A stretch of 64,000 nucleotides of DNA, taken from CAWIVH01 sp963839475 (GTDB taxonomy: Bacteria; Acidobacteriota; UBA6911). The translations under genes were made by a program, and so were the position numbers. The stretch lies in assembly GCA_963839475.1 (NCBI GenBank), contig CAWIVH010000005.1:71865-135864 (forward strand), given 5' to 3'. Below are positions 1 through 8,889 of the stretch, in pieces; the stretch's first letter is position 1, and each line of letters begins with the position of its first letter. The notes beneath the pieces are model-generated. The model was not told the origin of the DNA. It did no database searches and was given only the letters and a program-made list of their open reading frames with translations.

Positions 1-270
1 GCCGATGATTTCGAGTATATCGATCCCGTCGACGGGAGCTTAACCCGTCAGCAAGGTGTGCGTATTTTTCTGGCGGATGGATCTCGAATCGTTTGTCGGT
101 TTTCGGGTACCGGCACGGAAGGCATGACGTTGCGCCTCTACCTGGAGCGTTTCCGTACCGATGGGACGGAACCGCTCGATCCCCTTGTAAATCCTTTGGC
201 AGAGGCTGCGCTCAAGATTATCCGCCTGAAAGAGTTTTGTGGACGGGATCAAGCAGACGTGATCACTTGA
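1..270 (+). CDS. pgm: Phosphoglucomutase, C-terminal fragment (5' end outside window)
   Basis: This is the last ~89 codons of an open frame that enters from the left edge and stops at 268-270. The segment DGSRIVCRFSGTGTEG followed by MTLRLYLERF is the C-terminal phosphate-binding domain of alpha-D-phosphohexomutases of the glucose-specific phosphoglucomutase type. These enzymes interconvert glucose-1-phosphate and glucose-6-phosphate in the cytoplasm, using a phosphoserine and Mg2+ that lie upstream of this window. The S/T-G-T-G loop that grips the substrate phosphate is intact. The family call is secure; the assignment to Pgm rather than a phosphomannomutase relative comes from the form of this last domain and is somewhat less so. 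Confidence 0.85.
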   Translation, partial: ADDFEYIDPVDGSLTRQQGVRIFLADGSRIVCRFSGTGTEGMTLRLYLERFRTDGTEPLDPLVNPLAEAALKIIRLKEFCGRDQADVIT

Positions 271-325
271 ATCCGATGAATGTGATCCAAATGGGAACGG
301 CGCTTTTTTCCAGAGGGGTAGCAGG

Positions 326-1279
326 ATGCGAAATTTGATCATTGTGGGATCGGGACCAGCGGGTTTCACTTCAGCCATTTACGCCGCGCGCGCCGACCTG
401 GCGCCGCTTATGATTGCCGGCGAGCCGAAAGGAACGCAACTTCCCGGAGGACAGCTGATGTTGACCTCCGAAGTTGAAAATTTCCCAGGGTTTGCCCAAG
501 GTATTTCAGGACCGGAATTGATGGAGCAGATGCGGAAGCAGGCGGAGCGATTCGAGGTTGAAATCCAGGAGCTTGATGTCGAGGAAGTCCGCTTCAAACC
601 AGGAGGCCCTTTCCAACTCCGCCTCCAGGACCGGTGGGAAGAATGCCGGAGTGTTATCCTGGCTACCGGTGCTACAGCCAAATGGCTCGATTTGCCAGAC
701 GAGATGAAATACCGGAACCGAGGCCTCTCGGCCTGCGCAGTGTGCGACGGCATGTTTTTCAGAGGGCAGGAGGTCATGGTGGTGGGTGGTGGTGACACCG
801 CCGTCGAGGAAGCCCTCACTTTGGCGCATCACGCCAGCAAGGTCATCATTGTTCACCGGCGCGATTCTCTCCGGGCGAGCAAAATCATGCAGGACAGGGC
901 CAAATCCAACCCGAAAATCTCCTTCATGTGGAACTCCGTACTGACGGGGTATAGCGGCCAAAACGCGCTCGAAGCGGTTCAGGTGAAAAATGTCGTGACG
1001 GGCGATGAGAAAACGGTGACCATCGGCGGCGTATTCATGGGAATCGGGCACCAGCCCAATACAGCCTTTTTGAAAGGGGTGATTGACTTGGATCCGCAAG
1101 GGTATATCGTCACCCGCAATAATGTAGAAACGAGCATGGAGGGCGTTTTTGCTGCCGGAGATGTTCATGATCCTGAGTTCAGGCAGGCCATTACTGCCGC
1201 CGGATTCGGTTGCATGGCGGCTTTGAAAGCGGAACGATGGCTGGCGCTGCAACATTTCGCGCAATCTCAGGGAGCGTAA
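326..1279 (+). CDS. trxB: Thioredoxin reductase (NADPH)
   Basis: A flavoprotein of 317 residues, the usual length for bacterial TrxB. It reduces oxidised thioredoxin with NADPH in the cytoplasm. The N-terminal FAD-binding motif IVGSGPAGFTSAIYAA starts near residue 5. The redox-active CAVCDG motif carries the cysteine pair C137/C140. The NADPH-binding glycine motif GGGDTAVEEA follows, and AAGDVHDPEFRQ near residue 270 is the second FAD contact. The start is supported by a purine-rich site (AGGGG...AGG) just before ATG. It lies 55 bases after pgm on the same strand and is probably expressed independently or by read-through. The C140 spacing and the absence of an N-terminal extension separate it from AhpF. 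Confidence 0.95.
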   Translation: MRNLIIVGSGPAGFTSAIYAARADLAPLMIAGEPKGTQLPGGQLMLTSEVENFPGFAQGISGPELMEQMRKQAERFEVEIQELDVEEVRFKPGGPFQLRLQDRWEECRSVILATGATAKWLDLPDEMKYRNRGLSACAVCDGMFFRGQEVMVVGGGDTAVEEALTLAHHASKVIIVHRRDSLRASKIMQDRAKSNPKISFMWNSVLTGYSGQNALEAVQVKNVVTGDEKTVTIGGVFMGIGHQPNTAFLKGVIDLDPQGYIVTRNNVETSMEGVFAAGDVHDPEFRQAITAAGFGCMAALKAERWLALQHFAQSQGA

Positions 1280-1324
1280 TGGCAGCCGCCCTCATTCATC
1301 CGGCAAAGCGGGGCAAATAGAGCT

Positions 1325-2431
1325 TTGAAGCCCAAAGTGACAGGTCCCGCAATGGTCTATTATGTCAGCGCGCACGGTTATGGCCATGGTGTGCGTTCGA
1401 CCGACATCATCCGGGCTCTCAATCGGCTTTGCCCGGAACTCACGGTTCATGTTGTTACTAATCTGCCGTCCTCATTCCTTCTGAATCGCATCGACTCAGG
1501 TCTGAACATTTTCCATGGCGGGGCTTTTGATTTCGGCATGGCTCAGCTCGATTCCATACGTGTGGATGTCGAGCACAGCCTGGCTGGAATTGAGGCTATC
1601 TACTCTAAGCGGGAGGATCTCATCCGGCAGGAGATGGACTTTTTCTTAAAGAACTCGATCCAGCTGGTTGTTGCCGATATACCCGCAATCCCGTTGGAAG
1701 CTGCAGCCAGGGCCGGGCTGCCGGGAATTGCCGTCGGCAACTTCGGGTGGGACTGGATCTACTCCCAGTTTGCGGAGCGAGACTCACGGTGGACCGTCAT
1801 GGTTGATGCCATCCAGCAAGGGTACCGTTCTGCCGACTTGCTGCTTCGGCTTCCTTTTGCTGAACCGATGAGCGTTTTTCGCAGAATCGAAGACGTTCCC
1901 GTGGTGGCTTCGCCCGGACGTCAGCGTCGCGAAGAGATTGCGGCCATGACCGGCGCACGCCTCGACCGTCCCTGGATCCTCTTGTCATTTACGACACTGG
2001 ATTGGGACGAGGAAGCTCAGGACCGAGTGGAGAACTGCCGCGACCACGAGTTTTTTACTGTACTGCCCCTGGCATGGCTCCGCTCCAATATCCATGCCAT
2101 CCATCGCGAGCAGGTATCCTTCGGCGACGTGGTCGCCTCCGTGGACGCGGTCATTTCGAAACCAGGTTTCGGCATCATTTCCGATTGTGTCGTGAGCGCC
2201 AAACCCCTGATTTACGCCGATCGCAAGGATTTCAAAGAATACGATGTGCTCGTCGAGTCCATCCAGAAATTCCTAAAAAATGTTCACATTCCAGCTGGAC
2301 GCCTTTATCAGGGGGAGCTCCGCGAGGCCCTGGATCAACTTGTTCACGCCCCGGAGCCTCTCCTGAAGCCTGCCATGGGAGGGGCCGAATTTGCGGCTCG
2401 CAGGATGATCCAGTATCTTGATTGCCGGTAA
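1325..2431 (+). CDS. GT-B fold glycosyltransferase-like protein (MurG / L-arabinokinase N-domain type)
   Basis: A 368-residue cytosolic protein with the two halves of a GT-B glycosyltransferase. The N-terminal SAHGYGHGVRSTDIIRAL is the glycine/histidine acceptor-side loop also seen in MurG and in the N-terminal domain of plant L-arabinokinases. The C-terminal SKPGFGIISDCVV near residue 280 corresponds to the donor-nucleotide loop of this superfamily. No kinase (GHMP) domain follows, so it is the stand-alone form. The predicted start is TTG at 1325 with GGGG about 9 bases upstream; ATG at 1352, directly before the conserved block, is an alternative. Donor and acceptor sugars cannot be read from the sequence. 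Confidence 0.7.
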   Translation: MKPKVTGPAMVYYVSAHGYGHGVRSTDIIRALNRLCPELTVHVVTNLPSSFLLNRIDSGLNIFHGGAFDFGMAQLDSIRVDVEHSLAGIEAIYSKREDLIRQEMDFFLKNSIQLVVADIPAIPLEAAARAGLPGIAVGNFGWDWIYSQFAERDSRWTVMVDAIQQGYRSADLLLRLPFAEPMSVFRRIEDVPVVASPGRQRREEIAAMTGARLDRPWILLSFTTLDWDEEAQDRVENCRDHEFFTVLPLAWLRSNIHAIHREQVSFGDVVASVDAVISKPGFGIISDCVVSAKPLIYADRKDFKEYDVLVESIQKFLKNVHIPAGRLYQGELREALDQLVHAPEPLLKPAMGGAEFAARRMIQYLDCR

Positions 2432-2545
2432 AACCGCGCGGGCAAGGCAGCGGCCTCGGATTTTCCGGTGTTTCAACGCTCAGGCGGAATCGTGGCCCGG
2501 GTTTCGGTATTTAAAAACCGATATACCCGCCTTCGCATGCAACCG

Positions 2546-3613
2546 TTATGCTTTCCCGTATTCCTCGACCGCTTCATAGAGAGCGAGGATTTTGGCGGTA
2601 GATGTGTTTGGCTGGATGTTGTGGCAGGGCGCGACTATATATCCTTTGCATCGTTTGAACAGCGAAATATTCGTGGCAACTTCATGCCGTACTTCATCCT
2701 CGGTCGCAAAGGGAAGCGTCGTCTGGTTGTCAATCCCGCCGTGAAAGACCAGCGACTCTCCGAAATCGCGGGCCAGCCCCTCCCGCTCCATTCCACGGCA
2801 TCGCCATTGGATCGGATTGAGGATGTCGATTCCGATCTCGATCAGGTCGGGAATCAGAGGCCGGATGGCTCCGTCATTGTGATGAAAGACTTTAAGCCCG
2901 AATTCGTGGACCAGTTGAATCATCCGGGCCAGCCGCGGTTTGATCAACCGGCGGAACACCGCGGGACTGATTAGCAGGGAGTCCTGGGTTCCCAAGTCCT
3001 CTGCGACATAAACCATGTCGGAGCGATCGCCAACGAGCCTGAGGATTCGCCGGATCAGTTCCTCGTGGATGAAATGGATGTGCTCAAGAATGCAATCGGC
3101 GAGGCCAGGATTCTCGATCAGATCTTCCAGGGATTGTTCCATTCCACGCAGGCGGCAGTACAGGTAGAAGGGTTCATAGCATCCGGCGACAATCGGATAG
3201 TCCCTCCAGGTCTCGCACTGAGCCGGCATACTGCTGATATCCCAATCGTCGGGAGCCGGCCAGGGGAACTTTTCCACATCATGAAAATCGCGGGCCTTTG
3301 CCAACGGGTGGGAAGCCACTTCCTCATAGCTGCCGAGCCCCTCGCCGTAGGCGATTTGGCGCGTTCTGATCTGCCAGGTCCTGTATTGCGACTGAATGTG
3401 CCAGCTGTCCTCCCCGGTTTTTTTGCTGACGGGAGACAGGCGCACCGCTTTGTCGATTCCCAGACGCTCATACAGCTCCCGCTCGTCGGCGCAGCGGAGC
3501 TCTTGCATTAAACGGGCTGTAACTTCATCGGTCGCCCAGAAATCGCAGGGAACCCGGTCCGGGGCTTCACCGGCGAGAACGGCCTTCCACCTCTGCTTAG
3601 GTGTGATAGACAT
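2546..3613 (-). CDS. Uroporphyrinogen decarboxylase-family (URO-D fold) protein
   Basis: A 355-residue protein beginning MSITPKQRWKAVLAGEAPDR, the typical opening of the divergent URO-D-fold group that contains corrinoid-dependent methyltransferases (MtaA/CmuA type) and many enzymes of unknown substrate. The segment HHNDGAIRPLIPDLIEIGID and a C-terminal APCHNIQPNTSTAKILALYE match this group. True HemE has an N-terminal LRQAGRY-type motif, which is absent here, so haem synthesis is unlikely. No corrinoid protein or other methyltransferase gene lies nearby, so the substrate is unknown. No clear ribosome-binding site precedes the ATG at 3613. Confidence 0.75.
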   Translation of the reverse strand: MSITPKQRWKAVLAGEAPDRVPCDFWATDEVTARLMQELRCADERELYERLGIDKAVRLSPVSKKTGEDSWHIQSQYRTWQIRTRQIAYGEGLGSYEEVASHPLAKARDFHDVEKFPWPAPDDWDISSMPAQCETWRDYPIVAGCYEPFYLYCRLRGMEQSLEDLIENPGLADCILEHIHFIHEELIRRILRLVGDRSDMVYVAEDLGTQDSLLISPAVFRRLIKPRLARMIQLVHEFGLKVFHHNDGAIRPLIPDLIEIGIDILNPIQWRCRGMEREGLARDFGESLVFHGGIDNQTTLPFATEDEVRHEVATNISLFKRCKGYIVAPCHNIQPNTSTAKILALYEAVEEYGKA

Positions 3614-4188
3614 AGATGAAAACGCCGGCAGACATGTGCATGGCGTTCACAACACATAGGAGGTGCCTGCACCGTTTTGATACTTTCCGAGTCGCTCCAG
3701 CCGCGACCAGCGGACCAAAGAGATGATATGACAAAATCTACCGAAACACAGGATAAACTAGCGGATTAGCGGACGTCCGGGCCAAGAATGTACTCTGATG
3801 AGCCCAAGTCCTATGATCCCTGCCTCGACGCAGAATGGCAAAACCAATCACGAGTATCTGAAGACCGAGGCGACAAACTGCGGCAAGGAGACTGTGAGGA
3901 AACACATACTCTGGGGATGGATTTCATGATCTGCTCCTTAGCGCTGCGGTGTCTTTGCCACCTCAGCTGCAAGCGTGGGCTTCCGCAACGCGCAGAAGTT
4001 GGCGCTCTTGGGATCGGAGGTTGCTTCAGTTGGGCGGGATTACATCAGAATCGGAGGGTATAATAACAAACTCGCTCGGTTTGTCGCAGGTGTTCTAACA
4101 TAACCTGGTCGCCGGCGTTCCTGTAGATCAAAATGGCCATGGGCAATATGAGAAAATCCTGTGGTTAGAAGATTTGGAGGAGTGACAA
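3614..4188. other. Intergenic region, 575 bases, no gene recognised
   Basis: This gap separates the divergent URO-D-type gene and the YjbQ gene. A short frame reading ...NGKTNHEYLKTEATNCGKE... (about 3825-3925) looks mildly protein-like but matches nothing I recognise and has no start signal. The last 20 bases contain the YjbQ ribosome-binding site GGAGGAG at about 4176. I see no tRNA, hairpin terminator or repeat. Confidence 0.5.
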
Positions 4189-4611
4189 ATGAAATCATAT
4201 CGCAAGGTGCTTGAAGTCAATATTCCATCACGAATGGCGTTTCTTAACATAACCTCCCAGGTGAATGCGGCCCTCAAGGAAAGCGGCATCCGCGAAGGCC
4301 TTGCGCTCGTCAACGCGATGCACATTACTGCCAGTGTTTTCATCAATGACGATGAACCCGGCTTGCACGAGGACTATGCAAGGTGGCTGGAACAACTGGC
4401 GCCTTTTGATCCCAGCCCGCAGCGATATCACCACAACCGTACGGGCGAAGATAACGGAGATGCGCACCATAAACGACAAATCATGGGCCGCGAGGTGGTG
4501 GTGGCTGTAACAAATGGGGCGTTGGATTTTGGGCCGTGGGAACAGATCTTCTACGGCGAGTTCGATGGCAGGCGCAAAAAGCGGATCTTGATCAAGATCC
4601 TCGGCGAGTGA
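4189..4611 (+). CDS. YjbQ/UPF0047 family protein (secondary thiamine-phosphate synthase type)
   Basis: A 140-residue cytosolic protein of the YjbQ (UPF0047) family. Members show weak thiamine-phosphate synthase activity in vivo, but their main role is unsettled. Visible family features are HITASVFINDDEPG near residues 45-58, the histidine-rich region YHHNRTGEDNGDAHHKRQ in the middle, and the C-terminal LDFGPWEQIFYGEFDG...KRILIKILGE. The canonical family signature HTTAG is HITAS here. The length is normal. A strong GGAGGAG lies six bases before the ATG. It stands alone and no thiamine genes are in the window. Confidence 0.88.
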   Translation: MKSYRKVLEVNIPSRMAFLNITSQVNAALKESGIREGLALVNAMHITASVFINDDEPGLHEDYARWLEQLAPFDPSPQRYHHNRTGEDNGDAHHKRQIMGREVVVAVTNGALDFGPWEQIFYGEFDGRRKKRILIKILGE

Positions 4612-4704
4612 GCCGGGGTGAGCTTTAGAGCAGCGCCCACTGCGTCACGGTTCGATTCCATCATGCAGGTTACCGCAAAGCATCTTGCCGCGGTTTCGCA
4701 TCTT

Positions 4705-5298
4705 TCAGTTTTCTTTATCGGATCCCGAATCGCGTCGAAACCGCTTTATGAGGAAATAAAGGGCTACGGCTAAAGCCAGCGCTGCCAGGATGGCGACGTA
4801 GTGAGACTTGATTACTTGCGCCGCCTGATTGCCGAAACGGGCTCCCAGCCATGCCAGCGCAGAAAAGCGTATCAGCCTGCCTACCAGTATGGCCCCCGCG
4901 AAGGATGGAATCGGCGCCCGGAATACCCCGGCCGCCAGAATGACGGGTTTGGTGGGAAAGGGAGGCGGCATAGTTACCGATACGAATGCAGCCCATGTTG
5001 AGTTGCGCTCAATCATCTTCATGACGCGCTCTCTTTTTTCTTTCGAGACCTTGGCCAAGGCCAGATTTCCCCCAGCTCGGCCTATCCGGTAGAGAATCAA
5101 GCATCCGATCAAGGACCCGACCGCCGCGGCCAGCACGATCCAGGGTGCCTGCGAGGGATTGCGCCAGGACAACAGCAAAATGACCGCATCCGGACCACCG
5201 ACCATGGGAACAGCCGCGGAATCCAGCAGTGCAATCAAGAACAATCCCGGCACGCCGAGGTAAACCAAATATTGGGTGAGCCGATCCAGAAATCGCAC
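4705..5298 (-). CDS. DedA/VTT-domain (SNARE-associated type) membrane protein
   Basis: A 197-residue integral membrane protein of the DedA/YqaA/VTT superfamily, whose characterised members move undecaprenyl phosphate or other lipids across the inner membrane and support membrane homeostasis. The N-terminal LDSAAVPMVGGPDAVILLL is the re-entrant loop region, and PPPFPTKPVILAAGVFR near residue 110 is the second conserved re-entrant segment. About four membrane segments are visible, and the tail is basic. The start is GTG at 5298, placed five bases after a near-perfect AAGGAGG. It is the last gene of a minus-strand unit CPBP protease-HAD-DedA. Confidence 0.8.
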   Translation of the reverse strand: MRFLDRLTQYLVYLGVPGLFLIALLDSAAVPMVGGPDAVILLLSWRNPSQAPWIVLAAAVGSLIGCLILYRIGRAGGNLALAKVSKEKRERVMKMIERNSTWAAFVSVTMPPPFPTKPVILAAGVFRAPIPSFAGAILVGRLIRFSALAWLGARFGNQAAQVIKSHYVAILAALALAVALYFLIKRFRRDSGSDKEN

Positions 5299-5325
5299 CT
5301 GGCCTCCTTGATTACTTCGTATTAT

Positions 5326-6015
5326 TCAATCGATGAATCCCGGAAGGCCCCATTCTCCCGGCCTGAACTCCTCCAGACTTCGGAGGATCTGATGGGCGCC
5401 GGGATAGGCGCTGGATTCCATGCACGGGTCCGGGACTGCGATAGCATACATTCCCGCTGCCCGTGCCGCTTCTACGCCGGCCGGAGAATCTTCGAAAACC
5501 AGACAGCGTGCCGGTTCGACATTCATTCTTATGGCGCATTCCAAAAAAATGTCGGGAGCCGGCTTGCCCCGATGAACAGCTGGATCGTCTCCGCTGATGA
5601 AGCAGTCAAAAATGGCAAACCATGCCTTGTGGCGTCTGGTTTTAATGTCGAAGTACCGCCGGTCTGAACTCGTGGCGATTCCCTGGGGCACCCTGTTTTG
5701 ATGGAAGTGGCGTGTGAGCCTCAGGGCGCCCGGCATCGGCTCGGACAGCGGGAACAACTCTTCAAGCAGAGACTTCCGGATTTCCAGCCATTGATCCGGG
5801 GTCAAAGGCAGGTCCAGCGCTTGTGTGATGATGCGTGCCGATTCTTCGGCCCGGCGTCCGATGGTTTTGGATTTCAGCGTCCAGTCAAATACTTTCCCGT
5901 AGCGCGCAGCGATCTGTTTATAAGCTTCCAGGTAATAGCGTTCCGAGTCAATCAGAAGCCCGTCGACATCGTATACAACGTGAGTGACACTACCTCTTTT
6001 CGGCATGAGATCCAT
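5326..6015 (-). CDS. HAD-superfamily hydrolase (beta-phosphoglucomutase / pseudouridine phosphatase-like)
   Basis: A 229-residue HAD phosphatase. Motif I is YDVDGLLIDSE (the nucleophile D and the acid D two residues on), motif II TSSDRRYFD, motif III the K of GKPAPDIFLECA, and motif IV FEDSPAGVEAARAAGM. The helical cap after motif I is the size seen in beta-phosphoglucomutase, pseudouridine-5'-phosphatase and GPP-type enzymes, so the substrate is probably a small phosphorylated sugar or nucleoside. The ATG at 6015 directly follows the stop codon of the upstream CPBP protease gene; an internal ATG at 6006 is an alternative. Specificity is not deducible. Confidence 0.85.
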   Translation of the reverse strand: MDLMPKRGSVTHVVYDVDGLLIDSERYYLEAYKQIAARYGKVFDWTLKSKTIGRRAEESARIITQALDLPLTPDQWLEIRKSLLEELFPLSEPMPGALRLTRHFHQNRVPQGIATSSDRRYFDIKTRRHKAWFAIFDCFISGDDPAVHRGKPAPDIFLECAIRMNVEPARCLVFEDSPAGVEAARAAGMYAIAVPDPCMESSAYPGAHQILRSLEEFRPGEWGLPGFID

Positions 6016-6741
6016 TTACACCAGCAACCCTACGAGTATGTCATACAGCGCATGTGCCGCCGCGGTCACCCCGAAGCCGCGAGTTACAAAAATCGCGGAA
6101 AAATAGAGCCCTCCGAAGGTGCGCTGAATAAAACTCCCGATGGAGAAGGAGTCGGCAGCCGGTCCGACATAGTGGAAAAGCGAAAAAAGCAGCGCAGCTG
6201 TCACGGCTGCCAGGACAACTGCAGCGGTTTTGCCGGTTTTCAGCAGGCGGGGAAAGATAAGAAGCAGCGCTCCCAGCAAAAAAAAGCGGAACACGAGCTC
6301 CTCGTAGATTCCGGCACCACAGTACAACACCAGCCTTTGAAACACCCCTCGGGTACTGATAACGCCGGTCGCGCGGCTGAGGTGGACGGAAATCCAGCCG
6401 AAAGCCAGAAACAGGAGACCGGCAAAGAAGCAGCTTTCGAGGAACATAAAAAACAACTTAGTCGAATCCACGGTCCAGCTTTCTCTGGTCCGGATCTGCC
6501 AAATGACAAAACAGCCGAGGACGACGAGAACAGATGCCAGGGCTGAATGTATGGATAAAAGGCTCAGGAGCCGAATGATCAGGGCATCGGCGCCGTTGAT
6601 GTAGGTGGTTCTGAACAAATAGGTCCCGGCATGATAAACAGCAAAAAAGGGAAACAGCAACGCGGCCGAATAGATCGGCCGGCGGGTTTCCCGGAGATAG
6701 GATTGGAGCTTTTTTACCATAGGCGCGACATCATACCTCAT
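6016..6741 (-). CDS. CPBP-family intramembrane metalloprotease
   Basis: A 241-residue polytopic membrane protein with the three signatures of the CPBP (CAAX protease and bacteriocin-processing, Abi) family: YEELVFRFFLLG (EExxxR), LLFSLFHYVG (FxxxH) and AAAHALYDILVG (HxxxD; the family usually has N or D). Members are Glu-dependent intramembrane proteases that mature peptides or proteins or confer bacteriocin immunity. It is the first gene of a minus-strand unit with the HAD and DedA genes and starts 74 bases from the divergent moaA. Nothing nearby suggests a peptide substrate. Confidence 0.88.
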   Translation of the reverse strand: MRYDVAPMVKKLQSYLRETRRPIYSAALLFPFFAVYHAGTYLFRTTYINGADALIIRLLSLLSIHSALASVLVVLGCFVIWQIRTRESWTVDSTKLFFMFLESCFFAGLLFLAFGWISVHLSRATGVISTRGVFQRLVLYCGAGIYEELVFRFFLLGALLLIFPRLLKTGKTAAVVLAAVTAALLFSLFHYVGPAADSFSIGSFIQRTFGGLYFSAIFVTRGFGVTAAAHALYDILVGLLV

Positions 6742-6815
6742 CCTAGCTTGCAGGTCAGCTGATTGGCAATTAAGTCGGCATATTTGGTATCCTTGGACTT
6801 CAACGTGGGGAAAGA

Positions 6816-7826
6816 ATGATCAAAGACACTCTGGGCAGGCCAATCAAAGACCTTAGGCTTTCAGTTACTGACCGTTGCAATTTCCGATGTTCGTACTGCA
6901 TGCCACTCGACAAATATCAGTGGATCGAGCGAAGGGAGATCCTTTCCTTCGAGGAAATCGCGAGACTGGCGCGGATCTTTATCAGCCTGGGTGCGGAAAA
7001 GATTCGTCTGACCGGTGGGGAACCACTGCTGCGCAAGGGCCTGGAGCGACTGGTTTCTCTCCTGCTGCCCATGGGGGTCAAGGACCTCTGTCTCACCACC
7101 AACGGATTTGCCCTGCCCGAGAAGGCCGCGGCGCTCGCGGCCGCCGGCCTGCGCCGCATCAACGTGAGCCTGGACTCGCTCGACCCTGAGAAATTCCAGA
7201 GGATCACCCGCTGCGACGGTCTGAAGCGCGTGCTGGACGGGATCTTTGAGGCTCGCCGTTGTGGAATGGAACCGATCAAAATCAATACGGTAATCGTACG
7301 GGGCGTCAACGATGACGAAATCGTTCCGCTCGCCGAGTTTGCCCGCACCAACGGTTTCCCTATCCGTTTCATCGAGTACATGGATGTCGGCAATGCCAAC
7401 AGCTGGGAATCGGAAAAAACCGTCAGCAAACGGGAAATTCTCGAGAGGATTCACGCTTATTCACCTATCCGCGAAATCGGGAGATCCGAGGAAAGCTCGA
7501 CCTCTGTGGATTATGAGTTTTCCGATGGCAGCGGCGACATTGGAGTGATTGCGTCCGTCACCGAACCATTCTGCACCGGATGCACTCGGGCCAGATTGAC
7601 CGCCGACGGGATGCTGGTGACCTGTCTCTTTTCGGATCGCGGGGAGGACCTTAAAATCCTCTTGCGCGGCGACGCCTCGGACGAAACTATCCTCGACAAA
7701 ATTCAATCCCTCTGGCAATTGCGCGGCGACCGCTATTCGGAAGAAAGGCTTGCGGCCATGACTTCGCCCTCGGGATACCGGCCCGAAGCCCGCAGGAAGA
7801 TCGAGATGATCTCTCTTGGAGGGTGA
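6816..7826 (+). CDS. moaA: GTP 3',8-cyclase, molybdenum cofactor biosynthesis
   Basis: A 336-residue radical-SAM enzyme that converts GTP to 3',8-cyclo-7,8-dihydro-GTP, the first step of molybdopterin synthesis. The radical-SAM cluster motif is CNFRCSYC (C21, C25, C28), followed by the SAM-binding LTGGEPLLR near residue 68. The second, C-terminal [4Fe-4S] site is CTGCTRARLTADGMLVTC. The protein ends in Gly-Gly, as MoaA does; this tail is needed for activity. The start is set by GGGGAAAG directly before ATG. No other moa genes are in the window. The leader is too short for a Moco riboswitch. Confidence 0.96.
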   Translation: MIKDTLGRPIKDLRLSVTDRCNFRCSYCMPLDKYQWIERREILSFEEIARLARIFISLGAEKIRLTGGEPLLRKGLERLVSLLLPMGVKDLCLTTNGFALPEKAAALAAAGLRRINVSLDSLDPEKFQRITRCDGLKRVLDGIFEARRCGMEPIKINTVIVRGVNDDEIVPLAEFARTNGFPIRFIEYMDVGNANSWESEKTVSKREILERIHAYSPIREIGRSEESSTSVDYEFSDGSGDIGVIASVTEPFCTGCTRARLTADGMLVTCLFSDRGEDLKILLRGDASDETILDKIQSLWQLRGDRYSEERLAAMTSPSGYRPEARRKIEMISLGG

Positions 7827-7897
7827 GGGGGGATACTCTTCTATTCTATGCTTCGCTGACGAGCCGGCAGAACTCCGCGACATCATCCCAGGAGCAG

Positions 7898-8749
7898 CTA
7901 AAAGAGAATCCCGTGCAGCAGCGATGCCAAAACGGAAAGAGCGGTCGCGGTCATCAAGCCGATAGCGATCATGGAATGGCCGATTGTCTCCGGCTTGAAA
8001 GGATCCAGGACACGGGCGACGACATAGCCGCCAACGAAGCCCCCGAGGTGAGCGTAGTTGTCGATTCCAGGCATCACAAGGCCGAAAACAAACATCACCA
8101 CGGCATACCCCATGGCCTGGCCACGAATTTGGCTGCTGCCGCTGCGGCGCCCATAAAACACGAGAGCTCCCAAAAGCCCGAATATCGGCGCGGAAGCTCC
8201 GATCGTAAACCTCGCCCCCTGAAAAACCGGCAAGGGAATAAGCGGCGCAAAAGCGCCGGCGAAGCTGCTGAGCGCGAACCCGCAGATGGATGAAACGGTG
8301 TAAATGATGGCCATCCGCGGCATTCCGTATAGCTCACCCGCGGCCGGGGCAAGCTGCCGGACCCACATCAGGTTAAATACGATATGAAGCAGTCCGCCGT
8401 GCAGCCATCCCGCGCTGAGGACTGTCCACCAACGGCCATAGCCAAATACGGGCAAGGCTCCGCTGGCGCCGAAGCGAAAGAGGCTGTGGAGGCTGGGAGA
8501 GAGAATGTTGAGCCCGCTCATGCCGATGCCCTTGATATCCACCAGCAGGGTTGCCAGATAAAGTGCCGCGCATCCCCAGACCACGAAAGTCGTAAATCCC
8601 AGTTCATGCCCCAACCGCCTCAGGAACGGGGCAAAGCCGAACATACCGGGATTCTTCCGCCCGCAGTTCAGGCAGACTTCGTCTTGAACTCCCACCAACT
8701 TGCCACAGGAAGCGCAAAGTACCGCCCCACTTTTTTTTCTTCCAAACAT
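7898..8749 (-). CDS. Rhomboid-family intramembrane serine protease with N-terminal zinc ribbon
   Basis: An integral membrane serine protease. The catalytic serine lies in IGASAPIFGLLGALVFYGRR and the catalytic histidine in NYAHLGGFVGGYVVARVL; HGGLLHIVFNLMWV supplies the oxyanion-side residues. About seven hydrophobic segments follow a short cytosolic N-terminus with two CxxC knuckles (CASCGK, CLNCGRK), a zinc ribbon that is a common add-on in soil bacteria. I chose the ATG at 8749 because GGGGGTGGG directly precedes it; the frame is open to 8812. It is divergent from the glycosidase gene. Substrates are unknown. Confidence 0.9.
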   Translation of the reverse strand: MFGRKKSGAVLCASCGKLVGVQDEVCLNCGRKNPGMFGFAPFLRRLGHELGFTTFVVWGCAALYLATLLVDIKGIGMSGLNILSPSLHSLFRFGASGALPVFGYGRWWTVLSAGWLHGGLLHIVFNLMWVRQLAPAAGELYGMPRMAIIYTVSSICGFALSSFAGAFAPLIPLPVFQGARFTIGASAPIFGLLGALVFYGRRSGSSQIRGQAMGYAVVMFVFGLVMPGIDNYAHLGGFVGGYVVARVLDPFKPETIGHSMIAIGLMTATALSVLASLLHGILF

Positions 8750-8843
8750 CCCACCCCCAGTCCATGAATTTGAAGTGTATCTAAAAGCCGGGACCGAATC
8801 ACGACTTTCCACAGAGCCTCTTTCATGCTTCGCGGTTCAAACC

Positions 8844-8871
8844 TTGCTCTGGTCCAAAGCGATGTTAAACT
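8844..8871 (+). promoter_or_regulatory. Possible promoter of the GH95-like gene
   Basis: TTGCTC (8844-8849) and an extended -10 TGTTAAACT (8863-8871) are separated by 16 bases, with the start codon at 8890. The -35 is weak and the extended -10 is the main support. Confidence 0.3.
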
Positions 8872-8889
8872 CGGTCCGCGAGGTGATTC

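Noticed and set aside
3788..4063. 91-codon frame in the URO-D/YjbQ gap
   Set aside because: No ribosome-binding site, no homology I recognise, and mixed composition; treated as chance.
4615..4680. tRNA-like stretch (TAGAGCA...GGTTCGATTCC) after the YjbQ gene
   Set aside because: Neither the T-stem nor an acceptor stem pairs, and the anticodon arm cannot be formed. Probably coincidence or very old decay.
6742..6815. Molybdenum-cofactor riboswitch before moaA
   Set aside because: The 74-base gap is too short and holds no matching fold.
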